In this document: piece after piece, positions 26,486 to 36,926 of the stretch | How positions within the stretch are numbered: position 1 is the stretch's first letter | Layout of the letters: each line of letters starts with the position of its first letter | Assembly: GCA_016290325.1 (NCBI GenBank) | Contig: JAEETL010000001.1 | Coordinates: forward strand, 333,069-397,068 | DNA: 64,000 nt | Direction: 5' to 3' | Origin: Muribaculaceae bacterium | GTDB lineage: Bacteria > Bacteroidota > Bacteroidia > Bacteroidales > Muribaculaceae | Program-made: the position numbers and the translations under genes | The notes under the pieces: generated by a model | Seen by the model: the letters and a program-made list of their open reading frames with translations, nothing else | The model's database searches: none | What the model was told of the DNA's origin: nothing

Positions 26486-28219
26486 ATGTATAGGAAAAAT
26501 AAACGATTCATTATCACGATATTAGTGCTTTGGGTGTCATGCATTGCATGTGCACAAGGCTTGTATGTCGGTGGCCATAAGGCTGTGAGAGATATTTTGT
26601 ACAACAGGTGGCTGGTGAGTATTCCTAAGGAGAGTTTTGGCACCGATTGGACTACCCAGCTTACGTTTGATAGTACTTGTACCAAGGCGACTTTCAACAA
26701 CGTCTCGATACAGAATGGTGCTACTGTCACCTTTGACTCCATCGCTGCTGAAAAAGGATACTCGTTCTCAGTGTTTTATCAAGGTTCTACCCATAGGGGC
26801 AAAATCATTTTCACGTGGCTGCCCGTCATGGAGTTAAAAGGCAATTTTGGTAACGACTATACTACTGGCACAGTATCCATCAGTGAGCCCGATGGCACGA
26901 GCAACGACGATATGTTGGCCAAACTCAAGTGGCGTGGTGGTATCACCAACCTTCCTGGGAAACAAAAGCACAACTACAGCATCAAGTTCCTGGATGAGAA
27001 CGGTGACAAGATGGACAGGCGTTTGCTGGGAATGCGCAAGGACAACCATTGGAAGCTTGATGCGGGACAGGTTGACTTGTTGAGAGTGCGCAACCGTGTG
27101 AGCACCGACTTGTGGCTTGATATGTCGGTAGCGCCATGGTATGCCGATGCTGAGCCTAAAGTTGTCAACGGCTCCCATGGAAAAACCGTCGAGATGATTC
27201 TAAACGATCGCTATTTCGGCATTTACCATTTAATCGAGCCCGTGGACCGCAAGCAGCTCAAGCTGGTTAAGCATGATACCATCGACAATGTCTTCCATGG
27301 CCAGTTATGGTACAATAAGTCCTGGTGTAGGACGGGTACAATGGGACAGCCTGTGGCATGGGATAACAATTCCCCGAAGTGGGACAGCATCTATGTGGAG
27401 TATCCTGACTTTGAAGAAGTGCATCCTACCGATTGGAGCACGCTAGCCGATGCTGTCAATTTTGCTTATACAACTAGCACAACTCACAACGTGAGGGCAT
27501 TTGAGGACTCGTTGGGCTATTATTTTGATCTGCCCGTCCTGATGGACTACTTCATCTTTATTGTGGCAATCCAGGCACTTGATAATGAGTCCAAGAATAT
27601 CATGTACAGTTGTTATGACAAGACTATCGACCCGAGGGTAATGATGACACCTTGGGATCTTGATGTGAGTTTTGGAGCAAAACTGTACTCTACATGGGAT
27701 GAGGATAGGGTAGGACCCGAGCGGTACATCTATTGGATTTCCAATGTGCCCATGTATAACATGTACTACAATTCCAGGTATTTTTATAGGAAGTTGAGGA
27801 AGCGCTATTGGGAGTTGCGCAAGACTTACCTTGATACCGATAGCCTGATTAACCGATTCAGGAGCGTTGTTAATGAGTTGGAGGAGAGTGGCGCTTCAGT
27901 ACGTGAAGAGAGACGTTGGAGCCAGAGCATAGATATTGACAGGCGTGTCCTCGACATCAGCGCCGAGATGGATTATGTTGAAGATTGGATTCGCCGCCGC
28001 TTGGCCTACGTTGACTTGGATATCTTCCCACCAGTTCCTGACATTCCTGGCGACGTGAACGATGACGGAGAGGTGAACATCAGCGACGTGAGTATTCTCA
28101 TTGACGTGATGCTGGGTGCTGACGTCAGTGACGAAATAAGTTCCCGGGTCGATGTGAATGGTGACGGTGAGGTCAACATTTCAGATATCAGTGACATTAT
28201 AGATTATATACTGAAGTGA
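26486..28219 (+). CDS. Secreted CotH-kinase-family protein with dockerin-like tail
   Basis: 577 aa; ATG at 26486 follows an in-frame TTG, and signal peptide RFIITILVLWVSCIACAQG comes next. CotH motifs: LKWRGGITNLPGKQKHNYSI near residues 145-164, LLGMRKDNHWKLDAG near 180, and the acidic WDLDVSFGAKL near 391, the DxD-type metal site. Two dockerin-like loops, DVNDDGEVNISD and DVNGDGEVNISD, lie in the last 55 residues. It is a diverged paralogue of the gene at 10059. Family kinases phosphorylate secreted proteins; activity here is inferred. Confidence 0.85.
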   Translation: MYRKNKRFIITILVLWVSCIACAQGLYVGGHKAVRDILYNRWLVSIPKESFGTDWTTQLTFDSTCTKATFNNVSIQNGATVTFDSIAAEKGYSFSVFYQGSTHRGKIIFTWLPVMELKGNFGNDYTTGTVSISEPDGTSNDDMLAKLKWRGGITNLPGKQKHNYSIKFLDENGDKMDRRLLGMRKDNHWKLDAGQVDLLRVRNRVSTDLWLDMSVAPWYADAEPKVVNGSHGKTVEMILNDRYFGIYHLIEPVDRKQLKLVKHDTIDNVFHGQLWYNKSWCRTGTMGQPVAWDNNSPKWDSIYVEYPDFEEVHPTDWSTLADAVNFAYTTSTTHNVRAFEDSLGYYFDLPVLMDYFIFIVAIQALDNESKNIMYSCYDKTIDPRVMMTPWDLDVSFGAKLYSTWDEDRVGPERYIYWISNVPMYNMYYNSRYFYRKLRKRYWELRKTYLDTDSLINRFRSVVNELEESGASVREERRWSQSIDIDRRVLDISAEMDYVEDWIRRRLAYVDLDIFPPVPDIPGDVNDDGEVNISDVSILIDVMLGADVSDEISSRVDVNGDGEVNISDISDIIDYILK

Positions 28220-28231
28220 TGAGGTGAAATC

Positions 28232-28262
28232 TTGCAAGAAAACTGAAAAAACCTTACCTTTG
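28232..28262 (+). promoter_or_regulatory. Promoter of recA
   Basis: TTG (28232-28234), 20 bases, TACCTTTG (28255-28262). The leader before the ATG at 28306 would be about 40 bases. No LexA-box-like palindrome was recognised in it. Confidence 0.7.
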
Positions 28263-28305
28263 CAACTCATGTGAATTCAACCTTAAAATTATTTAAAGAA
28301 ATATT

Positions 28306-29349
28306 ATGGCAGAAGAAATTCTAAACCAAGAAGCAATGAACCAGCCGCAGCGCAAGGAAGTGTCTCCCGAGAAACTTAAGGCCTTGCAGGTGGCTATGGA
28401 CAAGATAGGCAAAACATTTGGCAGTGGTTCGATTATGAAACTGGGTGATGACCACATCGAGGACATCGAGGTCATTCCTACTGGCTCCATCGGTCTGGAC
28501 AACGCCTTGGGCGTTGGTGGTTACCCACGGGGTCGCATCATCGAGATTTATGGTCCCGAATCGTCAGGTAAAACCACGCTGGCCATCCATGCCATCGCCG
28601 AGGCTCAGAAGATGGGCGGTATTGCCGCAATCATCGATGCCGAGCACGCCTTTGACCGCTTCTATGCCGAGTCGCTGGGGGTTGACGTGAACAACCTGTG
28701 GATTTCCCAACCCGATAATGGTGAACAGGCATTGGAGATTGCCGATCAGCTCATCCGTAGCAGTGCCATCGACATCATTGTTATCGATAGCGTGGCAGCC
28801 CTTACCCCTAAGGCCGAGATTGAAGGCGAGATGGGTGAGAGCAAGATGGGTCTTCAAGCCCGCCTGATGAGCCAGGCGCTGAGGAAATTGACTGCTACCA
28901 TCAGCCGCACTAATACGTGCTGCATTTTCATCAACCAGCTGCGCGAGAAGCTGGGCGTGATGTTCGGTAATCCTGAGACCACAACTGGCGGCAACGCTTT
29001 GAAATTCTATAGCAGTGTGCGTCTCGATATCCGTCGCATCGGCCAGATTAAGGACGGCGACCAGGTAACCGGCAGTCTTACCAGGGTAAAAGTTGTCAAG
29101 AACAAGGTCGCTCCTCCTTTCCGCAAGACCGAGTTTGAAATCCGCTTCGGCGAGGGCATCAGCAAGGTGGGCGAGATTATCGACCTGGGCGTTGAGTTTG
29201 GTATTGTCAAGAAGAGTGGAGCATGGTTCTCCTATGAGGGCACCAAACTGGGCCAGGGCCGCGATGCCGCTAAGCAGATGGTGGCCGACAACCCCGAGCT
29301 GGCCGAGGAACTCGAGGCCAAGATAAAAGAGGCGATGAAGGCAAAATAA
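28306..29349 (+). CDS. recA: Recombinase RecA
   Basis: DNA-strand exchange ATPase of homologous recombination and SOS signalling. 347 aa. Walker [10 protein letters not shown] at about residues 84-92, the IDAEHAFD block, Walker [11 protein letters not shown], the L2-type [22 protein letters not shown] region and the C-terminal acidic end are all present. Confident. Confidence 0.99.
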   Translation: MAEEILNQEAMNQPQRKEVSPEKLKALQVAMDKIGKTFGSGSIMKLGDDHIEDIEVIPTGSIGLDNALGVGGYPRGRIIEIYGPESSGKTTLAIHAIAEAQKMGGIAAIIDAEHAFDRFYAESLGVDVNNLWISQPDNGEQALEIADQLIRSSAIDIIVIDSVAALTPKAEIEGEMGESKMGLQARLMSQALRKLTATISRTNTCCIFINQLREKLGVMFGNPETTTGGNALKFYSSVRLDIRRIGQIKDGDQVTGSLTRVKVVKNKVAPPFRKTEFEIRFGEGISKVGEIIDLGVEFGIVKKSGAWFSYEGTKLGQGRDAAKQMVADNPELAEELEAKIKEAMKAK

Positions 29350-29378
29350 AGCAGCTTCATCCTGCTGCAAATTAATAG

Positions 29379-29418
29379 AGCGAGCCGATCTCTCAAGTAG
29401 GTCGGCTCGCTTCTTTTA
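29379..29418 (+). terminator. Terminator of recA
   Basis: AGCGAGCCGA (29379-29388) pairs perfectly with TCGGCTCGCT (29402-29411), followed by TCTTTTATT. Confidence 0.85.
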
Positions 29419-29453
29419 TTAGTTTCTGCTAATTAGCAATGGTGTTTTTGTGC

Positions 29454-29595
29454 GTAGGGCCTCGCCTTGGCGTGGCCGAAGTGCGATTGATGATAAACTA
29501 GTAAATAGCCATCATCCCAAGCCGTTTTCGTGCTTTAAAGATATGAAATCTTGTGGGAGTCAGACAAAAATGGCCACGCCAAAGCGAGGCCCTAC
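29454..29595. repeat. Two opposed copies of the dispersed REP-like palindrome
   Basis: Copy at 29454-29477 (forward) and copy at 29572-29595 (inverted, one mismatch), with 94 bases between them that show no gene. The pair makes a 142-bp inverted arrangement, as seen for BIME/REP doublets. It lies in the 395-base gap between recA and the arc operon. Confidence 0.8.
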
Positions 29596-29683
29596 AGCAT
29601 ACCACAGACAGGCCCGTAAATGGCATAACCGAGGATGGCTGCGGACACTAATGATATTGTTCAAAAACAATTCCAGGAAAGCA

Positions 29684-29724
29684 AACAAGGTTGAGTGTCC
29701 ATGATTAGACGACTCAACCTTGTT
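29684..29724 (-). terminator. Terminator of the arc operon
   Basis: A perfect 13-base inverted repeat, AACAAGGTTGAGT (29684-29696) and ACTCAACCTTGTT (29712-29724), just after the arcC stop codon on the minus strand, followed there by a T-rich stretch. Confidence 0.75.
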
Positions 29725-29744
29725 GATAGATGATCTGTGGTATA

Positions 29745-30683
29745 TTACTTAACCAGCAACGTACCGGTCTTGCCCTGCAGGGCCTCACGGGCCTTGTCGA
29801 GCGAAGTGATCAGGGCGGTGCCGCCTGTGGTGTTCTCCACAAAGCTGATGCACGACTCCACCTTGGGCAGCATGCTGCCGGGGGCGAAGTGACCCTGCTG
29901 GATGTACTCGCGAGCCTCGGCGATGGTCATGCGGTCCAGATCCTTCTGGTCGGGCTTGTTGAAGTTGATCGAAACCTTTTCAACGGCGGTGAGGATAACC
30001 AGCATGTCGGCGTTCAGATCGAGGGCCAACTTGGCGCTAGCGCGATCCTTGTCGATGACGGCTGCTACGCCCTCATAGTCGCCAGGGCCATTCTCCACAA
30101 CGGGAATGCCACCACCACCCACGGTGATGACCACGCTGTGCAGACCAACGAGCTGCTCCACGATGGGTAACTCAACGATCTTGACGGGAATGGGCGAGGG
30201 CACCACGCGGCGGTAGCCACGACCTGCATCCTCGACAAAGGTGTAACCAGTCTCGGCCACGATGCGGTCAGCGTCCTCCTTGCTGTAGAACATGCCCACG
30301 GGCTTGGTCGGCTTCTGGAAAGCGTCGTCGTTCTTGTCAACAACAACCTGGGTCACTACAGCGGCACAGGGCTTGTTCAAACCACGGCGAGCCAATTCAC
30401 GCTCCACGGCCTGCTGCAGGTGATAGCCGATGTAACCTTGGGTCATTGCGCCGCACTCGGGGAACGGCATGGCAGGGGTGCCGCCACCGTTGTTGGCCGA
30501 GTACTCAAATGCCAGGTTCACCATGCCCACTTGGGGACCGTTGCCATGACCAATCACCACGTCATAGCCTTCCTCGACCAGGTCAACAATGGTCGAAGCG
30601 GTTCCCTTAACCAGGTCCAGCTGCTCTTGAGGAGTCTTGCCCAGGGCGTTGCCGCCCAAGGCGATAACAAGACGTTTGCTCAT
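29745..30683 (-). CDS. arcC: Carbamate kinase
   Basis: Last step of the arginine deiminase pathway: carbamoyl phosphate plus ADP gives ATP, CO2 and ammonia. 312 aa. Amino-acid-kinase motifs: LVIALGGNALGKTPQEQ at the start, IGHGNGPQVGM near residue 43, TVGGGGIPVV near 205 and DKDRASAKLALDLNAD near 225. It is the third gene of arcA-arcB-arcC, 135 bases after arcB, and is followed by a strong inverted repeat. Confidence 0.97.
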   Translation of the reverse strand: MSKRLVIALGGNALGKTPQEQLDLVKGTASTIVDLVEEGYDVVIGHGNGPQVGMVNLAFEYSANNGGGTPAMPFPECGAMTQGYIGYHLQQAVERELARRGLNKPCAAVVTQVVVDKNDDAFQKPTKPVGMFYSKEDADRIVAETGYTFVEDAGRGYRRVVPSPIPVKIVELPIVEQLVGLHSVVITVGGGGIPVVENGPGDYEGVAAVIDKDRASAKLALDLNADMLVILTAVEKVSINFNKPDQKDLDRMTIAEAREYIQQGHFAPGSMLPKVESCISFVENTTGGTALITSLDKAREALQGKTGTLLVK

Positions 30684-30818
30684 ATTGTGTTGTCTTTGTT
30701 TTTTCTTTAAATGAATGTTGTTTTAGAAAGATTAATGATTAAAGTCTATGAGCTCTCACTCATTAATCTTTAACCATTAACCTTTAATCTCAAGTTCACA
30801 ATCGTGAACTTCATTAAA

Positions 30819-31811
30819 TTACTTCAAGGTAGCGTACATCACGGCCTTGATGGTGTGCATACGGTTCTCGGCCTCGTCAAATACCTTGGATTGCGGGCTG
30901 CGGAATACCTTGTCGGTAACTTCCATCTCGGGCAGACCGAACTTCTTGTAGATGTCGGCGCCAATGGTGGTCTCCAGATCGTGGAACGAGGGCAGGCAGT
31001 GCAGGAAGATGGCGCCGGGGTTGGCGTTCTTCATCACGTCGTCGTTCACCTGATAGGGGCTCAGGAGCTTGATGCGCTGTTCCCAGATCTCGTCGGGTTC
31101 GCCCATCGATACCCAAATGTCGGTATAGATGACATCGGCGTTCTTGGTGCCTTTCTTCACGTCGTCGGTGAGGGTGATGGTGCAACCATTCTCCTTAGCG
31201 ATCTTCTTGCAGGTGTCAACCAGCTTCTTGTCAGGCATGTTGTCCTTGGGACCGCAAGCCACGAAGTTGATACCCAACTTAGCCGAAACAACCATCAGTG
31301 AGTTAGCCACGTTGTTACGGGCATCACCCATGAAGACCATCGTCAGGCCCTTATAGTAACCGAAGTTCTCCTCGATGGTGAGGACGTCGGCCAGCATCTG
31401 GGTGGGGTGGAAATCGGTGGTCAAACCGTTCCAAACGGGAACACCGGCATACTTGGCCAGGTCCTCAACGATCTGCTGGTCAAAGCCACGATACTCGATG
31501 CCGTCAAACATGCGGCCCAGCACCTTGGCGGTGTCCTCGAGCGACTCCTTCTTGCCCATCTGTGATGAACCCGGATCGAGATAGGTCACGCCCATACCCA
31601 GGTCATTACCTGCTACCTCAAACGAGCAACGGGTGCGGGTCGAGGTCTTTTCAAACAAGAGCACGATGTTCTTGCCGGTGAGGTACTTGTGGGGGGTTCC
31701 GGCGCGTTTCATGCGCTTGAAATCCTTAGCAAGCTCAAGTAAATACTGAATCTCTTCGGTGGAGAAGTCGAGTAACTTCAAGAAACTTCTTCCTGATAAA
31801 CTTCTTGGCAT
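30819..31811 (-). CDS. arcB: Ornithine carbamoyltransferase (catabolic context)
   Basis: Splits citrulline with phosphate to ornithine and carbamoyl phosphate in this pathway. 330 aa. Carbamoyl-phosphate site STRTR in [13 protein letters not shown] (about residues 54-66), FHPTQ in [12 protein letters not shown] and HCLP in [12 protein letters not shown]. Sequence alone does not separate catabolic from anabolic enzymes; the position between arcA and arcC argues for the catabolic role. Gap to arcA is 58 bases. Confidence 0.95.
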   Translation of the reverse strand: MPRSLSGRSFLKLLDFSTEEIQYLLELAKDFKRMKRAGTPHKYLTGKNIVLLFEKTSTRTRCSFEVAGNDLGMGVTYLDPGSSQMGKKESLEDTAKVLGRMFDGIEYRGFDQQIVEDLAKYAGVPVWNGLTTDFHPTQMLADVLTIEENFGYYKGLTMVFMGDARNNVANSLMVVSAKLGINFVACGPKDNMPDKKLVDTCKKIAKENGCTITLTDDVKKGTKNADVIYTDIWVSMGEPDEIWEQRIKLLSPYQVNDDVMKNANPGAIFLHCLPSFHDLETTIGADIYKKFGLPEMEVTDKVFRSPQSKVFDEAENRMHTIKAVMYATLK

Positions 31812-31869
31812 AGTTGTAAAATTGTTTTTTGTTAAGTGAATATTGTTAATGCTAAATATAATTCTAAAA

Positions 31870-33099
31870 TCAGTCCTCGCGCCACAGGGGCATGCTCATG
31901 CAGCGGGGGCCTCCACGACCGCGTGACAACTCGCTGCTCGGGATCTCGAGTACAGTGATGCCCTCGTCACGCAGGATGGCGTTAGTGACATTGTTGCGCT
32001 CATAAACGATGACTTTGCCCGGGGCGATGCACAGCGTGTTGGAACCGTCGTTCCACTGCTCGCGCTCGGCGGTGATGCGGTCGCCACCACCACACTTGAT
32101 GAGCGTGACGTGCTCTAAACCCAACGACTCGGCGAGAATCTCCTCTAGGGTCTCCTCCTTGCGCTCCAACTTGACGTCGTCGCCCTCACCGCGGGTGAGT
32201 TTGAACACCTCAAGCGGTCCGAGGATGCCCGGATGTACCGTGAACTTGTCGTGGTCGATTTGGGTGAACACGGTGTCCAGGTGCATAAAGGCGCGAGTCT
32301 CGGGAATATGGATAGCCAGCACGGTGTCAATAGCGGCATTGCCGTTCTTGAAGATGTTTTTGGCAATCAGTTCGATGCCGTCGGGCTCGGTGCGCTGGCT
32401 GATGCCGATGGCGAGCGTGTGCTCGTTTAAATTCAGGATATCGCCGCCCTCGATGCGATAGGGAAGGGTGCGGTCATAGTAGTGCTCCACCTCCTTGAAA
32501 TCGGGGTGATACTTGAAAATGTAGTCGCCATAGATGGTCTCACGGCAACGTGTCACCGAAAACATGCGGTTGATGCTCACTCCCGTGCCGATGCAGGCAA
32601 ACGGGTCGCGAGTGAAGTACAGGTTGGGCATAGGCTTAACTACAAAGCGGCTATCGCCACGAACCTGGTCAACCAGTGAGTTCTCCACCTCGCGCGGATT
32701 GCGGGGCAAATCCTGCAGATAGATGCCCTCCATGGTCTTCAGCACCAGTTCCTTGCTTGACTTGATGCCATTCAAGTAATTATAAATGATGTCGTGATAT
32801 TTTGTCGCGCAGATGCCAGCTTCCTCGATGAATTGGCGCAGGAAAGCCTCCCTGGTTTCAGGGCTGATGTCAAGGACGTCGGCCATCAGGTCTTCTAGAT
32901 ATACCACCTCAACTCCATTGTCGCGCAGCACCTGAGAGAAGGCATCATGTTCCTCCTCGGCCACTTTCAGATAAGGAATATCGTCAAAAAGTAGTTCCTC
33001 AAGGGTGTTTGGCGTCAAGTTGAGCAATTCACGTCCTGGACGGTGCAACAAAACCTTCTTCAACGGTTTTATCTCACTTGTAACATGAATACCTTTCAT
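31870..33099 (-). CDS. arcA: Arginine deiminase
   Basis: Hydrolyses arginine to citrulline and ammonia. 409 aa. The guanidine-modifying fold is shown by [11 protein letters not shown] (about residues 155-165), [10 protein letters not shown], the catalytic histidine segment MHLDTVFT and the nucleophile cysteine in [14 protein letters not shown] at the C terminus. First gene of the arc operon. Pathway use would give ATP and ammonia, useful for acid tolerance. No arginine/ornithine antiporter gene is present in the window. Confidence 0.97.
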   Translation of the reverse strand: MKGIHVTSEIKPLKKVLLHRPGRELLNLTPNTLEELLFDDIPYLKVAEEEHDAFSQVLRDNGVEVVYLEDLMADVLDISPETREAFLRQFIEEAGICATKYHDIIYNYLNGIKSSKELVLKTMEGIYLQDLPRNPREVENSLVDQVRGDSRFVVKPMPNLYFTRDPFACIGTGVSINRMFSVTRCRETIYGDYIFKYHPDFKEVEHYYDRTLPYRIEGGDILNLNEHTLAIGISQRTEPDGIELIAKNIFKNGNAAIDTVLAIHIPETRAFMHLDTVFTQIDHDKFTVHPGILGPLEVFKLTRGEGDDVKLERKEETLEEILAESLGLEHVTLIKCGGGDRITAEREQWNDGSNTLCIAPGKVIVYERNNVTNAILRDEGITVLEIPSSELSRGRGGPRCMSMPLWRED

Positions 33100-33152
33100 G
33101 ACTTGGAAAATCTATCGTTTAGTTTATGATAATGGATGTTTTAATTTTGGGG

Positions 33153-33160
33153 CAAAGGTA
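33153..33160 (-). promoter_or_regulatory. -7 element of the arc operon promoter
   Basis: TACCTTTG on the minus strand. The -33 position has TGTG, a weak match. Leader to arcA about 50 bases. Confidence 0.55.
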
Positions 33161-33277
33161 AGCAAATTCCTACAACCCCACACCATTTTTCACATCTTTT
33201 TATTAACACGGGTAAGATAATGGCTATTCACCCTCCCAACTTGGCAATGAATCCTCCTCGTCAAGCTGGGAATAAAA

Positions 33278-33313
33278 GAAATCGCAAGCCCCGGAGTGGA
33301 GCCTGCGATCTCT
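33278..33313 (-). terminator. Terminator of the type IX cargo gene
   Basis: ATCGCA (33281-33286) and TGCGAT (33304-33309) with inner GC pairs. On the minus strand the hairpin is followed by TTCTTTTATT; it lies about 25 bases after the stop codon at 33338. Confidence 0.75.
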
Positions 33314-33337
33314 TTTGAATCGTGGATGGTTTCAAGA

Positions 33338-36300
33338 TTATTTCTTGAGCACCTTGAAGCTGCGCTGTGAGCCGTCGGTGTAACGAACGACCTTGACATA
33401 GATGCCACTGGTGGGGTTGGTTACCATGCGGCCAGTGAGGTCGTAGTAGATGGTCGAATCGACGATTTTGTCGTTGTCGTTGAGTTCGTTGACCGCATTG
33501 AATTCTCTGATGCCAGCCTTGGCTGCATTGAGTACCTTACCGGTAGCCTTTTCAACAACAATAGCCACAACATGGAGTTTGTCCTTGTTCTGGATCAAGG
33601 GCTCATAGCTCGTGTTGTAGATCTCGTCAACATTGAATGTGTACCTGAAGTTGTTGGGTGTGTTGGCAACAATCGATGTGGGAAGGCTCTCGTCGACTAC
33701 GCCCGAGGTAGCCACGAGCACGTCGTTGAAGTGGTAGCCCTCGATGACTTCAGACATAAAGCACAGTTGGCCAAGGTTGGGCTCATTGGCATAGATGTCG
33801 GCCATGTCAGCATAGTAGTTGTGCTGGTCCCAATTAGATCCGGCGGGGCCATACATGTCATCCTCAACGAGCATGACCTCGATGCCGTAGTCACTGCCGG
33901 CGGCGTTCATGACGAAGTTGCTCTCGACGTTGGCCAAGATTTCTGTCATGGCTTCATTGGCCCATTTTGCATTGACGTTGATGTCAAGCGGAGCAAATTG
34001 GGTCATCACGTAGTCCACAAGATCCTTCATGCCAAATCCGCTTTGATCATAGCCGTAATAAGGATCGACGTCATGGTACCTCTCAACAAATGCGCTGGGG
34101 AAGCCTTGTACGGGACTGGGGAAGTCATACATGATCTCCATGGGGTCGGAGTTATGATAAGCGACACCAATGAAGTCATCGCCATAGGCCTCGGCGAGCA
34201 ATTTCATGGCCACGAGTCCGCGGGTACACCATCCGCACCAGGTGCCGGTGTATTCCTCGATGAGAACACGGTGAACAGGCACAAAGTCCATGATGTTGAC
34301 ATTGCCCGTGCTGGACGGCGCCACATCCTTATTGTCGGTTCCGTTGACCTTGGTCAGCGTGATTGCCAGGGGATAGGTGCCGGCCTCGTCAAAGGCGGGC
34401 AACTCGAACGTGATGTCGCTGCTGCGTCCCCAGTGGTCACCCTTGATGTCGGAGGTGAAGGTTGCCGTGTAGGTCTCATCATCAATCTCATAGCTGTATT
34501 CACCTGCCGTGAGCGCGGCTGTGCCATGGTTGTACACGGTGGCGTTAACGGTGAAGGGTTCATCTATCCGGGCATAGGAGTTGGCGGGCAGGATAATGCT
34601 AGCCGCATTCTCTTGCTGCCCCTCAAGGATGAGCTCGATGCAGGGACTGCCATCGGTAGACTTGTCGGTCCAGCTGCGCAGGGCGCTAGTGGTGTGAACA
34701 TACATACCACCGCCCATGTCGTCGCTGGTAACCATCAACGGATACATCGAGTAGCTAGGTGCCAATGTATAACCGGCAAAGAAACCGTTATCGCCAATCT
34801 CATAGGGTTCGTCAAACATGATTTCAATATGTCCTGAAACTAAATCTCCCACATTGCTGGCAATATCAGCGTCGGCAACCTTTACCCCGTCAACGAGCTT
34901 GAGTGCCAAGCCGTTGGACAGCCAGCCAGTGTAATGAGATGCGTTTGTGGCAGAAGCTCTGGTGATGCGCAGGCCCTTCACCTTCAGACCCTTCAAACTG
35001 GGATCGTGGACATACATAGCCACATCATAGCCCTGTCTCCTGCCGGCAGAGTAATCGGTAGAGCGTTTATGGTCATCACAGTAGCCGGCATAATGGTCGG
35101 CATGGCCAACAGGGGCGCTGCCATCGGTGAGTTGCATATAGACGATCTCGCTCACGTGCTCTTCACCGCCGCCGCGGAAGACGCTCTGGATGCCCACGCG
35201 CTGGAAGCCCGTCTCATAGAAGTAGACGGTCGCGCCGCCCTCGCCAAAGTCATAGCCCTCGGTGTAGTAGTAGGGCACGTCGGTCATGTACTCATTCACA
35301 TAGGGGTACTCGTCGGGACCAAAACGGAACAGCTCGTCGTCATCAAAGTAGATGCGGTAGTACAGGTTGTTGGGGTCGATGAAGTTGCCTTCGGTATCAA
35401 CTGTAGGCACATTGAACGAGCCATAGTTGTATCCACCTAGTTCGCCGTAGTCAACAAAGTCGATGACCTCGGGATTGGCGGGGGTTGCAGCATGGTCGGT
35501 GTAGGGTGCGAAGACAGGCTTGCAATACAGCTCCTGGACGTTAAAGCCAGTACCGGCAACGACACCCAGGTCTTCGTTAGTGGTCATGGTACGCGTTGTG
35601 GCATCGTATTCGAATACCATCCCATATAGATTCTCTATGTACGTGCCATCTGAGTCAATGGAAAGGGACATCATGTTCAGGAGCATGGCATTGCCCAATC
35701 CCAGATACTGGCAGTCAGGGAAAATCACTACGTCGCCATCGAAAGTGCCCTTCATGACACCATCAGGAACATTGGACGAGAAGCCCTGCACATAGACATC
35801 ATTGTCAATCATGCCTACCTTGACCATCTTGCCGCCGGCATTGCCATACTCGTCAACATATGACATCGAGAAATCTTCCATAACTATGCCATCGGGCAGT
35901 TCCACCGGCGTGCCGTCAAACGGGGTGTAAGCTGACTCCCAGTCGGCATAGCCGGCCCATGACAGGTCATCGTCATAGATCAGGCCTAAGCCACTACACT
36001 CAAAGGTGTCCACGTCACCGCTGGAACCGTTGAGCGAGATCGTTCCGTCATCGTGGAGTGTGAAGGTCGCCTGATGGATGTCAGGATTGACCGTTGAATG
36101 GATATTGTCATTACCGTCAACCGTGATGTCGACCCAAGCAGTCATCAAGCCATAACCCATGTCATCATAGTAGATAATGAACTGGTTCAATGGCACCGTC
36201 AGGGTCTTGCCGTTGGGGCTCAGCGTGCCCCTAACCCACGCACCGCTGGCGGCATGTGAGATGGGATCCTGCATATAGACCGTCTTCCCGTCTGGAGCAA

Positions 36301-36619
36301 ACACAATCTTCATGCCACCGCCGTCCTGATAGGTCGTGAACAGGTAGTTCATCATGTTATACATGGCGCCGCCACTGCGCTGATAGACCTTCAGCTCGCC
36401 CTCGGGCTGCTCGGTAATGATATTGACGCGCGCCGGAGCTTTGCGGCCTTGAGCCAACTGCAGCTTGCCGCCGCGCTCAGCACTCTTGTGCGTGGTGCTG
36501 AATTCATATTTGCCTTTGACCTGTTGGCCCGATTGCCGCGGACTCACATTGAGTCGTTGACCGCTGGCCGCCATGGTCAAGGCAAATGCTACAAGAAGAA
36601 GTAATGCTTTTTTCATCAT
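33338..36619 (-). CDS. Large secreted protein with Omp28-like thioredoxin-fold domain and type IX sorting tail
   Basis: 1093 aa with signal peptide (MMKKALLLLVAFALTMAASG; start could be the second Met). Residues about 100-700 are beta-rich with many aromatic and acidic residues and no family I recognise. Near residue 775-870 lies an Omp28/thioredoxin-like domain: VLIEEYTGTWCGWCTRGL with a CGWC redox motif, then VAYHNSDPM and a cis-Pro-like FPSAF. The C terminus (YYDLTGRMVTNPTSGIYVK, then a basic end) is a type A type IX sorting domain, so the protein should be exported by the PorV-dependent system and anchored. A redox role is inferred. Confidence 0.85.
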   Translation of the reverse strand: MMKKALLLLVAFALTMAASGQRLNVSPRQSGQQVKGKYEFSTTHKSAERGGKLQLAQGRKAPARVNIITEQPEGELKVYQRSGGAMYNMMNYLFTTYQDGGGMKIVFAPDGKTVYMQDPISHAASGAWVRGTLSPNGKTLTVPLNQFIIYYDDMGYGLMTAWVDITVDGNDNIHSTVNPDIHQATFTLHDDGTISLNGSSGDVDTFECSGLGLIYDDDLSWAGYADWESAYTPFDGTPVELPDGIVMEDFSMSYVDEYGNAGGKMVKVGMIDNDVYVQGFSSNVPDGVMKGTFDGDVVIFPDCQYLGLGNAMLLNMMSLSIDSDGTYIENLYGMVFEYDATTRTMTTNEDLGVVAGTGFNVQELYCKPVFAPYTDHAATPANPEVIDFVDYGELGGYNYGSFNVPTVDTEGNFIDPNNLYYRIYFDDDELFRFGPDEYPYVNEYMTDVPYYYTEGYDFGEGGATVYFYETGFQRVGIQSVFRGGGEEHVSEIVYMQLTDGSAPVGHADHYAGYCDDHKRSTDYSAGRRQGYDVAMYVHDPSLKGLKVKGLRITRASATNASHYTGWLSNGLALKLVDGVKVADADIASNVGDLVSGHIEIMFDEPYEIGDNGFFAGYTLAPSYSMYPLMVTSDDMGGGMYVHTTSALRSWTDKSTDGSPCIELILEGQQENAASIILPANSYARIDEPFTVNATVYNHGTAALTAGEYSYEIDDETYTATFTSDIKGDHWGRSSDITFELPAFDEAGTYPLAITLTKVNGTDNKDVAPSSTGNVNIMDFVPVHRVLIEEYTGTWCGWCTRGLVAMKLLAEAYGDDFIGVAYHNSDPMEIMYDFPSPVQGFPSAFVERYHDVDPYYGYDQSGFGMKDLVDYVMTQFAPLDINVNAKWANEAMTEILANVESNFVMNAAGSDYGIEVMLVEDDMYGPAGSNWDQHNYYADMADIYANEPNLGQLCFMSEVIEGYHFNDVLVATSGVVDESLPTSIVANTPNNFRYTFNVDEIYNTSYEPLIQNKDKLHVVAIVVEKATGKVLNAAKAGIREFNAVNELNDNDKIVDSTIYYDLTGRMVTNPTSGIYVKVVRYTDGSQRSFKVLKK

Positions 36620-36891
36620 GTGAACGTTTTTTGATTGGTTAATAATTCTATTTTGTTATGCAAGGTTAGGTAATGCTAATGTGTCAGATTATAAATAAAA
36701 AGGCGCTCAAGCCTATGGATTTGCAAATATAGTGATTATTTTCAATTAAAAAAAATAATGGCGTTTGATTCTTGTGTCTTTTTAAGAACGAGGTCCTGTT
36801 GAGTGGCACATCAATCAGGAATAACCATTTCTGCTTGCTGAAATCAATAGGACTCAGATGTTAAAAAGTAGTGTTAAAATTTGGTTCAACT
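36620..36891. other. Intergenic region upstream of the type IX cargo gene
   Basis: Contains a minus-strand -7 box TATATTTG (36723-36730), about 100 bases before the cargo gene start, in an AT-rich stretch. No open frame of interest. Confidence 0.45.
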
Positions 36892-36923
36892 CTTGCATTT
36901 ATGGGCGAGAGTGTTTATCTTTG
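36892..36923 (+). promoter_or_regulatory. Promoter of candidate ncRNA
   Basis: CTTG (36892-36895), 20 bases, TATCTTTG (36916-36923). Transcription would start near 36927. Confidence 0.65.
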
Positions 36924-36926
36924 CGG

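Noticed and set aside
33572..34837. 421-codon plus-strand frame opposite the type IX cargo gene
   Set aside because: Antisense shadow of a protein with a signal peptide, CGWC domain and sorting tail; the frame itself has no signal or domain.
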